Positions 45,608 through 54,382 of a DNA stretch of 64,000 nt are shown in pieces. A program made the translations under genes and the position numbers. The notes under the pieces are model-generated. The model was not told the DNA's origin. It saw only the letters and a program-made list of their open reading frames with translations, and did no database searches. Source of the DNA: Chelatococcus composti (GTDB lineage Bacteria; Pseudomonadota; Alphaproteobacteria; Rhizobiales; Beijerinckiaceae); the NCBI RefSeq assembly GCF_014201415.1, contig NZ_JACHEH010000004.1, positions 186,001 to 250,000 on the forward strand, given 5' to 3'. Numbering within the stretch: the stretch's first letter is position 1; every line of letters begins with the position of its first letter.

Positions 45608-45645
45608 CTTACGGCAGCCTCACGAGGACATGAAATCTTCGTAAG
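45608..45645. promoter_or_regulatory. Inverted CTTACG/CGTAAG pair in the degP leader
   Basis: CTTACG (45608-45613) and CGTAAG (45640-45645) are exact inverted copies 32 bp apart, in the 117-base gap between degP and the upstream M20 peptidase gene. They could be binding sites for the downstream OmpR-type regulator, but no consensus supports this. Confidence 0.25.
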
Positions 45646-45658
45646 GGTGCCGGCGGCC

Positions 45659-46831
45659 TCAGCGCCCCGCCTCACACCGCATCACGGCGCGCGCCAGCGC
45701 CTGGGCGCGCGGCACGAGCGAGGCAACCTCCATGTACTCTTCCGGCGAGTGCGCCTTGCCGCCCACCGGCCCGAGGCCGCAGAGCGTGGGCGTTCCGACC
45801 GCCGCCGAGAAGCCGGCGTCAGAGCAGCCGCCGGTGAACTCCCCCTCGACGACAAGGCCCGAATCGGCGGCCGCAGCCTTGTAGGTCGCCATCATGCGCT
45901 CGCTTTCGGGCGTGGCGACGAGAGGCAGGAAGTCGCCGCGCGTGGTGAAGCGCGCGTGGGTGCCGGGAACGGTGGATGCAGCCACGATGCGCTCCACCTC
46001 CGCAACGAGCGCGGCGCGCTGATGCGGTGTCACGTATCGCATGTCGACCTCTGCCTCGGCGTAGGGCGCCGTCGTGTTGACCGACTGGCCGCCGCGCACG
46101 GTGCCCACGTTGACGGTGATGCCGGCCTCAAGATCGGTCAGCGCATGCAGGGCGACGATCTTGTGGGCGAGCTCGCCGATGGCGCTCGCCCCATCGCCGA
46201 AGTTGGCGCCCGAGTGGGCCGCCTTCCCGAAGACCTCGAGGTGTAGGAACACGCCGCCCTTGCGACCGCTGACGATGTTGCCGGAGGCGCGGCCCGGCTC
46301 GCCGTTGAACACGGCGCGCGACGCCGCCGCCTCCTCCTCGATGATCTTGCGGGAGAAGGGCGAGCCGATTTCCTCGTCCCCCGTCATCAGCACCACGACC
46401 GGCCCAGGAGCGGCATTCCGCGCCGCGAGCGCGGCGAGAACGAAGGCATTGATGACAAGCCCGCCCTTCATGTCGGCGACGCCCGGGCCGTAGGCACGCC
46501 CGTCGACAATCTTGAAGGGCCGGCGCGCCGCCTCGCCTTTGGGGAAGACCGTGTCGCGATGGCCGAGAAGGAGGACCGGCTTGAGATTGCTGCCGGGGCA
46601 GGCGAGCTCCGCGCGCAGCGCATCGCCGTAGGTCTCGCCCCGCCGCCAGGAAACGGGAATGCCATGGTCGGCGAAGAAGCGGGCAAAGCGCTCACCCACG
46701 GCGTCGACACCGGCCTTGTCGTAGCTACCGCTGTCGATGTTCACCACCTCTTCGAGGAGGGCCAGCATCTCGCCCTCCCGCTCCGCCAGCCAGCGGCACA
46801 CGTCTTCCTCGGCTCCGACGCCTCGCGTCAT
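45659..46831 (-). CDS. M20-family zinc metallopeptidase (carboxypeptidase G2-like)
   Basis: A 390-residue di-zinc hydrolase. Metal ligands are visible in VLLLGHRDTVFP (His, Asp), YGPGVADMKGGLV (bridging Asp) and MTGDEEIGS (Glu pair). The lid/dimerisation domain is FLHLEVFGKAAHSGANFGDG, with the conserved His in AAHSG. The final metal His is in GGKAHSPEEYMEV. It resembles glutamate carboxypeptidases (CPDG2) and other peptidases acting on small peptides or acyl-amino acids. The start at 46831 (MTRGVGAEEDV) is chosen because the longer frame reads antisense-like sequence. It sits between the ccm operon and degP, on the same strand. Confidence 0.9.
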   Translation of the reverse strand: MTRGVGAEEDVCRWLAEREGEMLALLEEVVNIDSGSYDKAGVDAVGERFARFFADHGIPVSWRRGETYGDALRAELACPGSNLKPVLLLGHRDTVFPKGEAARRPFKIVDGRAYGPGVADMKGGLVINAFVLAALAARNAAPGPVVVLMTGDEEIGSPFSRKIIEEEAAASRAVFNGEPGRASGNIVSGRKGGVFLHLEVFGKAAHSGANFGDGASAIGELAHKIVALHALTDLEAGITVNVGTVRGGQSVNTTAPYAEAEVDMRYVTPHQRAALVAEVERIVAASTVPGTHARFTTRGDFLPLVATPESERMMATYKAAAADSGLVVEGEFTGGCSDAGFSAAVGTPTLCGLGPVGGKAHSPEEYMEVASLVPRAQALARAVMRCEAGR

Positions 46832-46985
46832 GGCTCCACTCCCCCTCGGCTGCCGCGCGACATGAATCGCGCGGCCGATCAGAGGCGCCAGCATGCGCCA
46901 TCGTGCCCGGCGGTGCATCTGCCGGCAGCGCATGACGACGGCCGGGACCATTCGGCCGAGGACAGGAAAAGGCACCGAGCGGCTG

Positions 46986-47459
46986 TCAGGCGTCCTGATC
47001 GCGCCCTTCGAGCAGGGCGGCGAGGCGAGCCTTCTCCTCGTCGCTCAGCGGTGCGATAGCCGCGACTTCCGTCCGCCGGCGCCGCGCCGCGGTCACGATC
47101 GCAGCGATGCCGGCGAGGAGCACGAGGAAAGGACCGCCCCAGAGCAAGGCCGTCTGCCAGTTGAACGGCGGACGCAGCAGCACGAAGTCGCCATAGCGGG
47201 CCACGACGAAGTTGCGCACCTCCTCGTCACTGTCTCCCGCGCTGAGGCGCTCCCGCACGAGGATGCGCAGGTCGCGCGCGAGCGGCGCATCGGAATCGTC
47301 GATGGACTGGTTCTGGCAGACGAGGCAGCGCAGCTCGGCGGAGATAGCCCGCGCCCGCGCCTCAAGCGCCGGGTCGCGCAGCACCTCGTCCGGCTGCACC
47401 GCGAGCGCGGGCAGGGCAAGGAGGAGAACGGCGGCAAAGACGGGCAGGAACCGTCGCAT
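46986..47459 (-). CDS. ccmH: Cytochrome c maturation protein CcmH/CycL
   Basis: A 157-residue periplasm-facing thiol oxidoreductase. A signal peptide ([20 protein letters not shown]) precedes the three-helix domain with the conserved [15 protein letters not shown] motif (about residues 43-57, redox pair CLVC). A C-terminal transmembrane helix ([20 protein letters not shown]) follows. It keeps apocytochrome CXXCH cysteines reduced for haem attachment with CcmF. It is the last gene of ccmI-ccmE-ccmF-ccmH and starts 4 bases after the ccmF stop codon. Confidence 0.94.
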   Translation of the reverse strand: MRRFLPVFAAVLLLALPALAVQPDEVLRDPALEARARAISAELRCLVCQNQSIDDSDAPLARDLRILVRERLSAGDSDEEVRNFVVARYGDFVLLRPPFNWQTALLWGGPFLVLLAGIAAIVTAARRRRTEVAAIAPLSDEEKARLAALLEGRDQDA

Positions 47460-47463
47460 CGCC

Positions 47464-49437
47464 CTACTCCGCCGGAACCATCCGGGCGCGGGCAGCCGCA
47501 GGTGCGGCGACGCGCAGGCGCCGGTCCGTCAGGGAAAGGAGCCCGCCGGCGGCCATGACAACGGCACCGAGCCAGACAAAGAGCACGTAGGGCTTCCAGT
47601 AGATGCGCACGCCGAGCCCGCCGGACGGCTGCGGCTCGCCGACGCTCACGTAGAGCTGGCTCGGCCCGAGCGTCATGATGCCGGCCTCCGTGGTCGGCAT
47701 GCCGCGCGTCACATAGAGGCGCTTCGCCCCCTCGACGGTGCCGACGATGCGTCCGTCGCGCAGAACGGTGAAGCGCGCCACGTCCTCGCGGTAGTTGTGG
47801 GCCGTGCGCGGGAAGACGGCGTCGAGCCGCAGCGTGTAGCCACCGGCACTGACGAGATCGCCGCGGTTGACCACGGCCAGCGTCTCGGTGCTCCAGGCCT
47901 GGGCGGCGATGCCGAGGACAGTGATGCCGACACCGGCGTGGGCGATGGCGGTGCCCCAGGCCGAACGCGGCAGGCCGAGCGCACGGCGCAGCATGACGGG
48001 CAGAGCGACGCGCGCCCCTCCGGCGCGGTGGAAGATGTCCACCGCCGAGCCGACGACGAGATAGACCCCGAGCCCGATACCCACGAGGGCGAGCACCGGC
48101 CCGCCGCGGACGAGGGCGAGGACGACGAGCGCGCCGGCGATGCCCGCACCGTAGGCAACCCACAGGCGCTGCAGCGTGCCGAGCAGATCGCCTCTCTTCC
48201 AGGCAATCGTCTGGCCGATGGGGATAAGCGCGAGCAGCGGCATCACGATCGGCAGGAAGGTCGCGTTGAAGAAGGGCTCGCCGACGGAAATCTTGGCGCC
48301 CGTCAGCGCCTCCAGCGCCAGCGGATAGAGCGTGCCGATGAACACGGTGGCGCAGGCCGTGACGAGCAGCAGGTTGTTGACGACGAGCGCCCCCTCCCGC
48401 GAGACCGGCGCGAACAGCCCGCCCTGGCGCAGCAGCGGTGCGCGCCAGGCGAACAGGGCGAAGCCCCCGCCGATGAAGACGACGAGAATGGCGAGGATGA
48501 AGGCGCCGCGCGTCGGGTCCGTGGCGAAGGAATGCACAGAGGTCAGCACGCCCGAGCGCACGAGGAAGGTGCCGAGCAGCGACAGCGAGAAGGTGAGGAT
48601 GGCGAGCAGGATGGTCCAGACCTTCAGCGCATCACGCTTTTCCATCACGATCGTGGAATGCAGCAGCGCCGTGCCTGCGAGCCACGGCATCAGCGACGCG
48701 TTCTCCACCGGATCCCAGAACCACCAGCCGCCCCAGCCCAGCTCGTAATAGGCCCAGTAGGAGCCCATCGCGATGCCGAGCGTAAGGAAGAGCCAGGCCG
48801 TGAGCGTCCACGGCCGCACGGCGCGCGCCCAGACGGCATCAATGCGCCCTTCGATGAGCGCCGCCAGCGCGAAGGCGAAGGAAATGGAGAAGCCGACATA
48901 GCCGATGTAAAGCAGCGGCGGGTGAACGGCGAGGCCGGGATCTTGCAGGATCGGATTGAGGTCCTGCCCTTCGAAGGGCGCCGGGTCCAGCCTCAGGAAG
49001 GGGTTTGAGGTGAACTCGATGAAGGCGAGGAAGGCGAAGGCGACCGCGCCCTGTATGGCGAGCGTCAGGTGGCGCAGGCGCGACGGCACGGCGCGACGCG
49101 ACAGGGCCACCATGGCGCCGAACAGGGTGAGGATCAGCACCCACAGCAGCATGGAACCCTCGTGATTGCCCCATACGCCCGTGAGCTTGTAGACGAACGG
49201 CTTCAGCGAGTGCGAGTTCTCGACGACATTGACCAGCGAAAAGTCCGACGTCGCATAGGCATAGGTCAGCGCCGAGAAGGCCAGTGCCACGCAGGCGAAG
49301 GCGGCAAGCGCGGCCGGCGTGGCGATGGCCGCGAGCGCGCCGTCACGCACCGTGGCCCCCCACAGCGGCATGAGAAACTGCACGAGCGAGAGCCCGAGGG
49401 CGAGGGTCAGCGCATAGTGCCCCGTTTCGACGAACAT
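47464..49437 (-). CDS. ccmF: Cytochrome c haem lyase subunit CcmF/CycK
   Basis: A 657-residue polytopic membrane protein, the core of the cytochrome c synthetase. The tryptophan-rich WWD haem-handling domain is [20 protein letters not shown] (about residues 230-250). Periplasmic histidines flank it ([19 protein letters not shown]). The normal number of about 15 transmembrane helices is apparent, and the C-terminal region includes the periplasmic domain [17 protein letters not shown]. It transfers haem from CcmE to apocytochromes, with CcmH and CcmI. It begins 6 bases after the ccmE stop codon. Confidence 0.96.
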   Translation of the reverse strand: MFVETGHYALTLALGLSLVQFLMPLWGATVRDGALAAIATPAALAAFACVALAFSALTYAYATSDFSLVNVVENSHSLKPFVYKLTGVWGNHEGSMLLWVLILTLFGAMVALSRRAVPSRLRHLTLAIQGAVAFAFLAFIEFTSNPFLRLDPAPFEGQDLNPILQDPGLAVHPPLLYIGYVGFSISFAFALAALIEGRIDAVWARAVRPWTLTAWLFLTLGIAMGSYWAYYELGWGGWWFWDPVENASLMPWLAGTALLHSTIVMEKRDALKVWTILLAILTFSLSLLGTFLVRSGVLTSVHSFATDPTRGAFILAILVVFIGGGFALFAWRAPLLRQGGLFAPVSREGALVVNNLLLVTACATVFIGTLYPLALEALTGAKISVGEPFFNATFLPIVMPLLALIPIGQTIAWKRGDLLGTLQRLWVAYGAGIAGALVVLALVRGGPVLALVGIGLGVYLVVGSAVDIFHRAGGARVALPVMLRRALGLPRSAWGTAIAHAGVGITVLGIAAQAWSTETLAVVNRGDLVSAGGYTLRLDAVFPRTAHNYREDVARFTVLRDGRIVGTVEGAKRLYVTRGMPTTEAGIMTLGPSQLYVSVGEPQPSGGLGVRIYWKPYVLFVWLGAVVMAAGGLLSLTDRRLRVAAPAAARARMVPAE

Positions 49438-49443
49438 CAGGCC

Positions 49444-49923
49444 TCACTCGCTCGCCGTGGTTGGGCTGCCGGCCGGCGCATCCGCCTTGCCGCTGTGCTG
49501 CCACAGCCCCTGCTCCTTCAGGCTGTCGGCGACCTCGCGCGGCATGTAGTTCTCGTCGTGTTTGGCGAGCACGCTGTCAGCCCGGAACAGTCCCGGCCCT
49601 TCGAGCACCCCCTCTGCCACGACCCCCTGCCCCTCACGGAAGAGGTCCGGCAACAGGCCCGTATAGCGCACGGTGATGCTGCGGTTCGTATCGGTCACGG
49701 CGAAGGTCACGTTCTGGCCCTCGCCCTTCACCACCGAGCCCGCGGCAACGAGGCCGCCCAGACGCAGGCGCGTGCCGGGCGCGACCGCCTTGGCCTCGAT
49801 ATCCGTCGGTGAATAGAAGAACACGATGCTGTCGCGCATGGCGAACAGCACGAGCCCGAGCGCCACCCCGAGCACGGCCAGGGCCGCGGCGATGAGCGTG
49901 AGACGTCTTTGCTTGCGGGTCAC
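49444..49923 (-). CDS. ccmE: Haem chaperone CcmE/CycJ
   Basis: A 159-residue membrane-anchored periplasmic protein. After an N-terminal anchor ([20 protein letters not shown], residues 8-27) comes the beta-barrel OB-fold domain. It includes the haem-binding HxxxY motif in [11 protein letters not shown], where His binds haem covalently and Tyr is the axial ligand. The protein hands haem to CcmF. Its start overlaps the end of ccmI by 4 bases. Confidence 0.95.
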   Translation of the reverse strand: MTRKQRRLTLIAAALAVLGVALGLVLFAMRDSIVFFYSPTDIEAKAVAPGTRLRLGGLVAAGSVVKGEGQNVTFAVTDTNRSITVRYTGLLPDLFREGQGVVAEGVLEGPGLFRADSVLAKHDENYMPREVADSLKEQGLWQHSGKADAPAGSPTTASE

Positions 49924-51026
49924 TGCCGCGCTCCGGTCCCGTCGGTTTCGAGTGACAGCTCGCGCGCGAGCGCCGTCAACATATCGAGCGAGGCGGCATC
50001 GGCCGCAAGCTGCTTCCGTGCCTTGTCCAGAGCCTCGCGGGCCTTGTCCTTCTCGCCGAGGACGACATAGGAGCGCACGAGCCGGGCCCAGCCGGCAGCG
50101 TCCGATCCGTCCGCCTCGAGCCGGGCGGCGAGCCCCTCCACCATGCCGCGGATGGCCCGCGCCTGTTCTTCCTGCGGCTGCGAGACGATGGCATTGGCAC
50201 TGGCGCTGGCCGAAAGGGCTGCAAGCCGCTGCTCGACGGCGCCGCGCCAGGGCGCGTCGGCCGGCGCATCGGCCAGGAGCTTCTGCAGCATGTCGGCCGC
50301 TCTGGCGCTGTCCCCGTCCTGGCCGGCGGCGAGCGCGAGGTAGTATCTCGCCTTGGGATTGGCCGGATCGAGCGCAAGGGCGCGCTCGAAGGCGGCGCGT
50401 GCCCGCGCGTCGACGATGCCGCCTGCCTCGGCTGTCACGGCCTCTCCCAGATCGGTGAGGCGCGACGGGGTCTCGCCCAGGATGTCGATGGCCGACTGAT
50501 AGGCACGTGCCGCGTCTCCGAAGCGTCCCGCCCGCAGATAGACCGGGGCCAGCACCTCCCAGCCACGGCCGTCGCCGGGGTTCTGGGCAAGATGCGCCTC
50601 GATCTTCGCGACGGCGGCACCGACGTCAAACTCCTTGCCGTCCATGCGCGCGGCCAAGGGCACCTGCGGCAGGTGCGGCGAGCCCATGGCGCCATAAGTG
50701 GCGAGCGCGAGGAGCGGAATCGTCGAGAGCGCGATGGCCGAGGCGGCACGACGCCGGCGCAGGGCCGGCTCCCCCTCGGGGCCCCTGCGCCCGTCCGCGC
50801 GCGACGCGCGCAGCAGGCGCCGGCCGATCTCGGCGCGCAGCGCCTCGGCCTCGCTCTCGGAGACGAGGCCCGCCTCGCGGTCGCGTTCGAGATCGGCCAT
50901 CTGCTGGCGGAAGAAGGCCGCGTCGCCGGCCTCGGCCGCATCGGCCGGCTCGGCGCGCGACAGGGGCCACAGCACCGCAAGCACGGCTGCGCCGGTCATC
51001 AGGGCAAAGACAAGCCAGATCAGCAT
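49920..51026 (-). CDS. ccmI: Cytochrome c maturation protein CcmI/CycH
   Basis: A 368-residue apocytochrome chaperone. It begins with a transmembrane helix ([20 protein letters not shown]), a leucine-zipper-like segment ([20 protein letters not shown], near residue 38), and a second transmembrane helix ([20 protein letters not shown], about 93-112). A TPR-rich periplasmic domain follows ([40 protein letters not shown]). It binds the C-terminal helix of apocytochromes for the CcmF/H complex. First gene of the ccmIEFH operon; the 87-base gap to the kinase gene upstream shows no clear promoter. Confidence 0.94.
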   Translation of the reverse strand: MLIWLVFALMTGAAVLAVLWPLSRAEPADAAEAGDAAFFRQQMADLERDREAGLVSESEAEALRAEIGRRLLRASRADGRRGPEGEPALRRRRAASAIALSTIPLLALATYGAMGSPHLPQVPLAARMDGKEFDVGAAVAKIEAHLAQNPGDGRGWEVLAPVYLRAGRFGDAARAYQSAIDILGETPSRLTDLGEAVTAEAGGIVDARARAAFERALALDPANPKARYYLALAAGQDGDSARAADMLQKLLADAPADAPWRGAVEQRLAALSASASANAIVSQPQEEQARAIRGMVEGLAARLEADGSDAAGWARLVRSYVVLGEKDKAREALDKARKQLAADAASLDMLTALARELSLETDGTGARQ

Positions 51027-51113
51027 GAGCTCTGTTTAGCTCAAGGCCTGTGGCCGGCTCATGTCACGATGCGGCGACATAAGGTCACGCAGCATGCAAG
51101 ACATTGATCCGTC

Positions 51114-52496
51114 TCACACCCGTGGCAGCCGCAGGCTGGCGCGCAATCCCCCCTCGGGCGCCACGCCGAGTTCAAGCGCGCCGCCGTAGAGTCCGGCCAG
51201 CTCGCTGACGATGGCAAGGCCGAGGCCGGAGCCGGGCTTGCTCTCGTCGAGACGTCGCCCGCGCTGCACGGCCGCCTGGCGCTCGGCCTCGCCGAGACCC
51301 GGACCGTCGTCATCGACGAGGACGAGGAGAACCGGCGGCTCGCTGCCCGGCACGGCACTGGCGCGGATCCGGACGCGGCTGGCCGCCCACTTGCAGGCGT
51401 TGTCGGCAAGGTTGCCCACCATATCCTCGAGATCCTGCCGCTCGCCGCGGAAGCGCAGGCCCGGCTCGACCTCGAGCGTCAGGGAAAGGCCGCGCCGCTC
51501 ATGGATGCGCTCCAGAGCCCGCACGATGCCGGCGACGGCCGGTTCAACTTCCGTGATGGTACCCAGGGTGCCCGCGAGCGCCGCCGCACGGGCGCGCTCG
51601 AGGTAGTAGTTCACCTGGTCACGCATGACGAGGGCCTGCTCGCGCACCTTGACGGCGAGTGGATCGTTCCGGGCATCGGCCTCGTTGAGAATGACGCTCA
51701 GGGGGGTCTTCAGGGCATGGGCGAGGTTGCCCACCTGGGTGCGGGCGCGCTCCAGGATCTCACGGTTGCTGTCGATGAGGAGGTTGAGCTCGCCCGCGAG
51801 CGGCGCAATGTCGTCGGGGAATGTGCCGGCAATGCGCTCGGCCTCGCCGAGGCGGACGGCGCCGACCGCACGACGCAGCCGCACGAGCGGGCGCAGGCCG
51901 TAGCGCACCTGCAGCAGGGTCGTCAGCCCGAGCACGAGCGCCAGGGTGAGGAAGGTCGCCGCCACGACCAGTTCGAACTGGCGGATATCGCTCTCGATGG
52001 TGTCAGCCGGAGCCGCGACCGAGACGAGGTAGCGCCCCTCGTCACCGAGGTCGATGACACGCTCGACGACGCGCAGCCGGCGCCCGTCCACGCCGTCGTA
52101 ATAGGCCTCGCGGGCATCGCCCTCGCGCGCGGGCGCCCCGAGTTCCGCGAGCGGCGGCAGCCTGCTGCCGAAGAGAGACTTGGAAGCCCGCATCTCCCCC
52201 TTGCTGCCGGGGTCGACGCGGATCACCTGCCAGTACCAGCCAGAGAGGGGCAGGTCGAAGCGCGGCTCGCCGAGAGTGCCGAGCGCCTTGTCGTCGAGCG
52301 GCTCTGGGCCGGCGAGATCGGCAACGATGTCGGTGAGATAGACCTGCAGCCGCTCGTCGAAGGCGCGCTCGCTGGTGCGGCGGTAGACCTGGGACAGCGC
52401 CAGCCCGCCGAGAAGCAGGACGACGCCGGTCCACAGCGCTCCGAGGATCAGCAGACGCGCTGCGATGGAGCGGCGTTCGAAGAAGCCTGTCGGCAC
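51114..52496 (-). CDS. feuQ: Sensor histidine kinase, FeuQ/PhoQ-like
   Basis: A 460-residue two-transmembrane kinase. TM1 is at about residues 13-33 (LLILGALWTGVVLLLGGLAL), followed by a periplasmic sensor (about 34-175), TM2 (FELVVAATFLTLALVLGLTT, about 174-193), HAMP, the PhoQ-type phosphoacceptor motif VGNLAHALKTPLSVILNEAD, and an ATPase domain with N (DNACKWA) and G2 (GSGLGLAIVSELAGLYGG) boxes. Gene order PepSY-regulator-kinase-cycHJKL matches the rhizobial FeuP/FeuQ iron-uptake and osmotic regulation locus. The FeuQ name rests on that synteny and the PhoQ-like motif. It starts 7 bases after the regulator stop codon. Confidence 0.85.
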   Translation of the reverse strand: MPTGFFERRSIAARLLILGALWTGVVLLLGGLALSQVYRRTSERAFDERLQVYLTDIVADLAGPEPLDDKALGTLGEPRFDLPLSGWYWQVIRVDPGSKGEMRASKSLFGSRLPPLAELGAPAREGDAREAYYDGVDGRRLRVVERVIDLGDEGRYLVSVAAPADTIESDIRQFELVVAATFLTLALVLGLTTLLQVRYGLRPLVRLRRAVGAVRLGEAERIAGTFPDDIAPLAGELNLLIDSNREILERARTQVGNLAHALKTPLSVILNEADARNDPLAVKVREQALVMRDQVNYYLERARAAALAGTLGTITEVEPAVAGIVRALERIHERRGLSLTLEVEPGLRFRGERQDLEDMVGNLADNACKWAASRVRIRASAVPGSEPPVLLVLVDDDGPGLGEAERQAAVQRGRRLDESKPGSGLGLAIVSELAGLYGGALELGVAPEGGLRASLRLPRV

Positions 52497-52503
52497 GGGC
52501 CGG

Positions 52504-53169
52504 CTACTCCGCCGGTGGCTCGAGCCGGTAGCCGAGCCCCCTCACGGTCTGGATCACATCCACGCCCAGCTTGCGCCTCAGGCGACCGATGAAGACCTCT
52601 ATCGTGTTGGAATCGCGGTCGAAATCCTGGTCGTAGAGGTGCTCCACCAGCTCCGTCCGCGAGACGACCCGCCCGGCATGATGCATGAGGTAGGCGAGAA
52701 GACGGTATTCGTGCGAGGTCAGCCTCACGGGCTCGCCCCGGACAGTCACCCGGCTCGCCCGCGTGTCGAGGCACACCGGCCCGCAGACGATCTCGCTGGA
52801 GGAATGGCCGGCGGCACGCCGCAGCAGCGCGCGCACCCGCGCCAGCACCTCCTCCATGTGGAAGGGCTTCGTCACATAGTCGTCGGCGCCGGCATCAAAT
52901 CCCTGGACCTTGTCGCTCCAGCGGTCACGGGCCGTCAGGATCAGCACGGGCATGTCCCGCCCCGCGCGCCGCCACTTCGTCAACACCGACTGGCCGTCGA
53001 GTTTCGGCAGGCCCATGTCGAGAATCACGGCGTCATAGGGCTCTGTCTCGCCCAGGAAGAGCCCTTCCTCGCCGTCGTAGGCGCGGTCCACCACATAGCC
53101 CGCTTGCACGAGCGCGTCGGCGAGCTGCCTGTTGATGTCCCTGTCGTCCTCGACAACCAAGAGCCGCAC
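52504..53169 (-). CDS. feuP: OmpR-family response regulator, FeuP-like
   Basis: A 221-residue regulator. The receiver starts RLLVVEDDRDINRQLAD, the phospho-acceptor Asp lies in VILDMGLPKLDG, and the switch Lys is in YVTKPFHMEE. The winged-helix C-terminal domain contains VRLTSHEYRLLAYLMHHAGR and NTIEVFIGRLRRKLGVD. The GTG start at 53169 has GGGGGAG 6 bases upstream and fits the receiver N-terminus exactly. A long frame upstream to 53574 reads through the PepSY gene out of frame and is rejected. Paired with the kinase at 51114. In Rhizobium FeuP controls high-affinity iron uptake, and in Sinorhizobium osmotic adaptation. Confidence 0.88.
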   Translation of the reverse strand: MRLLVVEDDRDINRQLADALVQAGYVVDRAYDGEEGLFLGETEPYDAVILDMGLPKLDGQSVLTKWRRAGRDMPVLILTARDRWSDKVQGFDAGADDYVTKPFHMEEVLARVRALLRRAAGHSSSEIVCGPVCLDTRASRVTVRGEPVRLTSHEYRLLAYLMHHAGRVVSRTELVEHLYDQDFDRDSNTIEVFIGRLRRKLGVDVIQTVRGLGYRLEPPAE

Positions 53170-53191
53170 GCGCGCTCCCCCATCCCGGCGC

Positions 53192-53503
53192 TCAGCGCCC
53201 TTCCAGAACCTTGCCGCTGCCGCCATCCACGACGACGCGCATGACGCGGCCGTCGCGGCGCAGGACCGAGATGCGGTAGACGTAGCCTCCGCCCTGCCGG
53301 CAGAGCTCCGCCCGCACCACCTCGCCACCCGAGGCGGCGTCCCGGGCGGCCGAGACGGCACGGGAAGGCGCCACCACCCCCCCCTGTGCCACGGCGACGC
53401 GCGTCTCCTCCGGCGAAAGGCAAGCTCCCTGCGCCGCAGCCTTGAAGCAGGCGAGTCCGGCAAGAAGCGCGATCGCCGCAAAGATGGTCCTAGCTGCCCA
53501 CAT
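53192..53503 (-). CDS. Small exported PepSY-domain protein, FeuN-like in position
   Basis: A 103-residue protein with a signal peptide (MWAARTIFAAIALLAGLACF, cut near AAA/AQG) and a single C-terminal PepSY-like domain (CRQGGGYVYRISVLRRDGRV, then VVVDGGSGKVLEG). It is 22 bases upstream of the regulator gene on the same strand. Small periplasmic proteins in this position (FeuN in Sinorhizobium) restrain the kinase FeuQ. That this protein does so is inferred from position and size only. An ATG at 53536 would lengthen the leader by 11 residues; ATG 53503 gives the better signal peptide. Confidence 0.75.
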   Translation of the reverse strand: MWAARTIFAAIALLAGLACFKAAAQGACLSPEETRVAVAQGGVVAPSRAVSAARDAASGGEVVRAELCRQGGGYVYRISVLRRDGRVMRVVVDGGSGKVLEGR

Positions 53504-53575
53504 GGAGCCGAAATATGACGGCCGAGGACTGAACATTCCCTGAATGCCTGGCAGCTGCAGCCGCGCCGAACCACC

Positions 53576-53785
53576 TCATCGCCCGAGGCGGTTGGTCGCG
53601 ATCACGCGGAAGACGGTGGAGACGACGAAGCTGACACCGGCGACGATCTGCAGCAGCGCATCCGTAAACGCGCCGGTGTCGATGCCGTCGGTCTCGACGC
53701 CGACGAGCGACAGGAGAATGGCGACCATGCCGACGGCATTGGCCCAGACCGTGCGGCTCATGAAGATCGACTTCGTATCCGACAT
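53576..53785 (-). CDS. Holin-like protein from an internal start within the endolysin frame
   Basis: An in-frame ATG at 53785 begins MSDTKSIFMSRTVWANAVGM, a 69-residue protein with two hydrophobic segments (AVGMVAILLSLVGVET and LLQIVAGVSFVVSTVFRVIA). A strong ribosome site, AAAGGAAGAG, lies 2-4 bases before it, which would be unexpected if the sequence were only the tail of the endolysin. Similar stand-alone holins occur next to GH108 genes in related bacteria. The fused product and the separate holin may both be made. It is listed separately because of this site; no experiment is known to me. Confidence 0.55.
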   Translation of the reverse strand: MSDTKSIFMSRTVWANAVGMVAILLSLVGVETDGIDTGAFTDALLQIVAGVSFVVSTVFRVIATNRLGR

Positions 53786-54355
53786 GTCTCTTCCTTTCCC
53801 TGCTGTGTGACTGGACATCGTTCCGGGCGTCGCGGCTGCCTGTGCCGCGAGCTGCTTCGCCCGCTTCTCGACCTGCTCCACCCTCCGGCGCCAGCCGCGG
53901 CGGAAGAAACGGAAATGGCGCAGCTGCTCGAGGAAGCCGAGGCGCGCCGCGCAATAGCGCTCGATGAGGGGGATGGCGGGCTGCGCCGCCACCGCCGCCA
54001 GCGTCACCGGCCCCACGCGCCCGTCGGCAGCCACGCCCGCCACCTGCTGGAGCAGACGTACGGCACGGGCCGGGCCCGAATGGACCGCCGCGTCGAAAAC
54101 CACGAGGTCGACGCCCGCAGGCAGCTCATCGGCGCGCACGGCGAGCCAGTAGTGCTGCCGGTAGATCACCGCCGCCTCGTGCCGCGTCAGCGCCATCACC
54201 TCGGCCAACGCGACGTCACGGCCCCGCACGCGGCGCAGCGTGGCCCGTGTGATGCCGAACTTGGTGGCGCCGCCCGGATCGAGCGGGTGATCCACGTAGC
54301 CGCCCTCGAAGGCGAAGACGGATTCGAGCGCCTCGTCGAAACTGGCGATGGCCAT
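53576..54355 (-). CDS. GH108 endolysin fused to a holin-like membrane segment
   Basis: A 259-residue protein. Residues 1-170 form a glycoside hydrolase 108 muramidase with catalytic motif FAFEGGYVDHPLDPGG (Glu in EGGY) and KFGIT, followed by the peptidoglycan-binding segment GVAADGRVGPVTLAAVAAQP. Without any stop codon the frame then runs through a short linker (GTMSSHTAGKGRDMS) into a 69-residue part with two hydrophobic segments that looks like a small holin. The gene lies directly downstream of GTA gene g15, so it probably lyses the host or drills the peptidoglycan in GTA release. The start is ATG 54355, with GAGAGAAG upstream. Confidence 0.8.
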   Translation of the reverse strand: MAIASFDEALESVFAFEGGYVDHPLDPGGATKFGITRATLRRVRGRDVALAEVMALTRHEAAVIYRQHYWLAVRADELPAGVDLVVFDAAVHSGPARAVRLLQQVAGVAADGRVGPVTLAAVAAQPAIPLIERYCAARLGFLEQLRHFRFFRRGWRRRVEQVEKRAKQLAAQAAATPGTMSSHTAGKGRDMSDTKSIFMSRTVWANAVGMVAILLSLVGVETDGIDTGAFTDALLQIVAGVSFVVSTVFRVIATNRLGR

Positions 54356-54382
54356 GGGCTTCTCTCGCAAGGAGGGGCAGGC

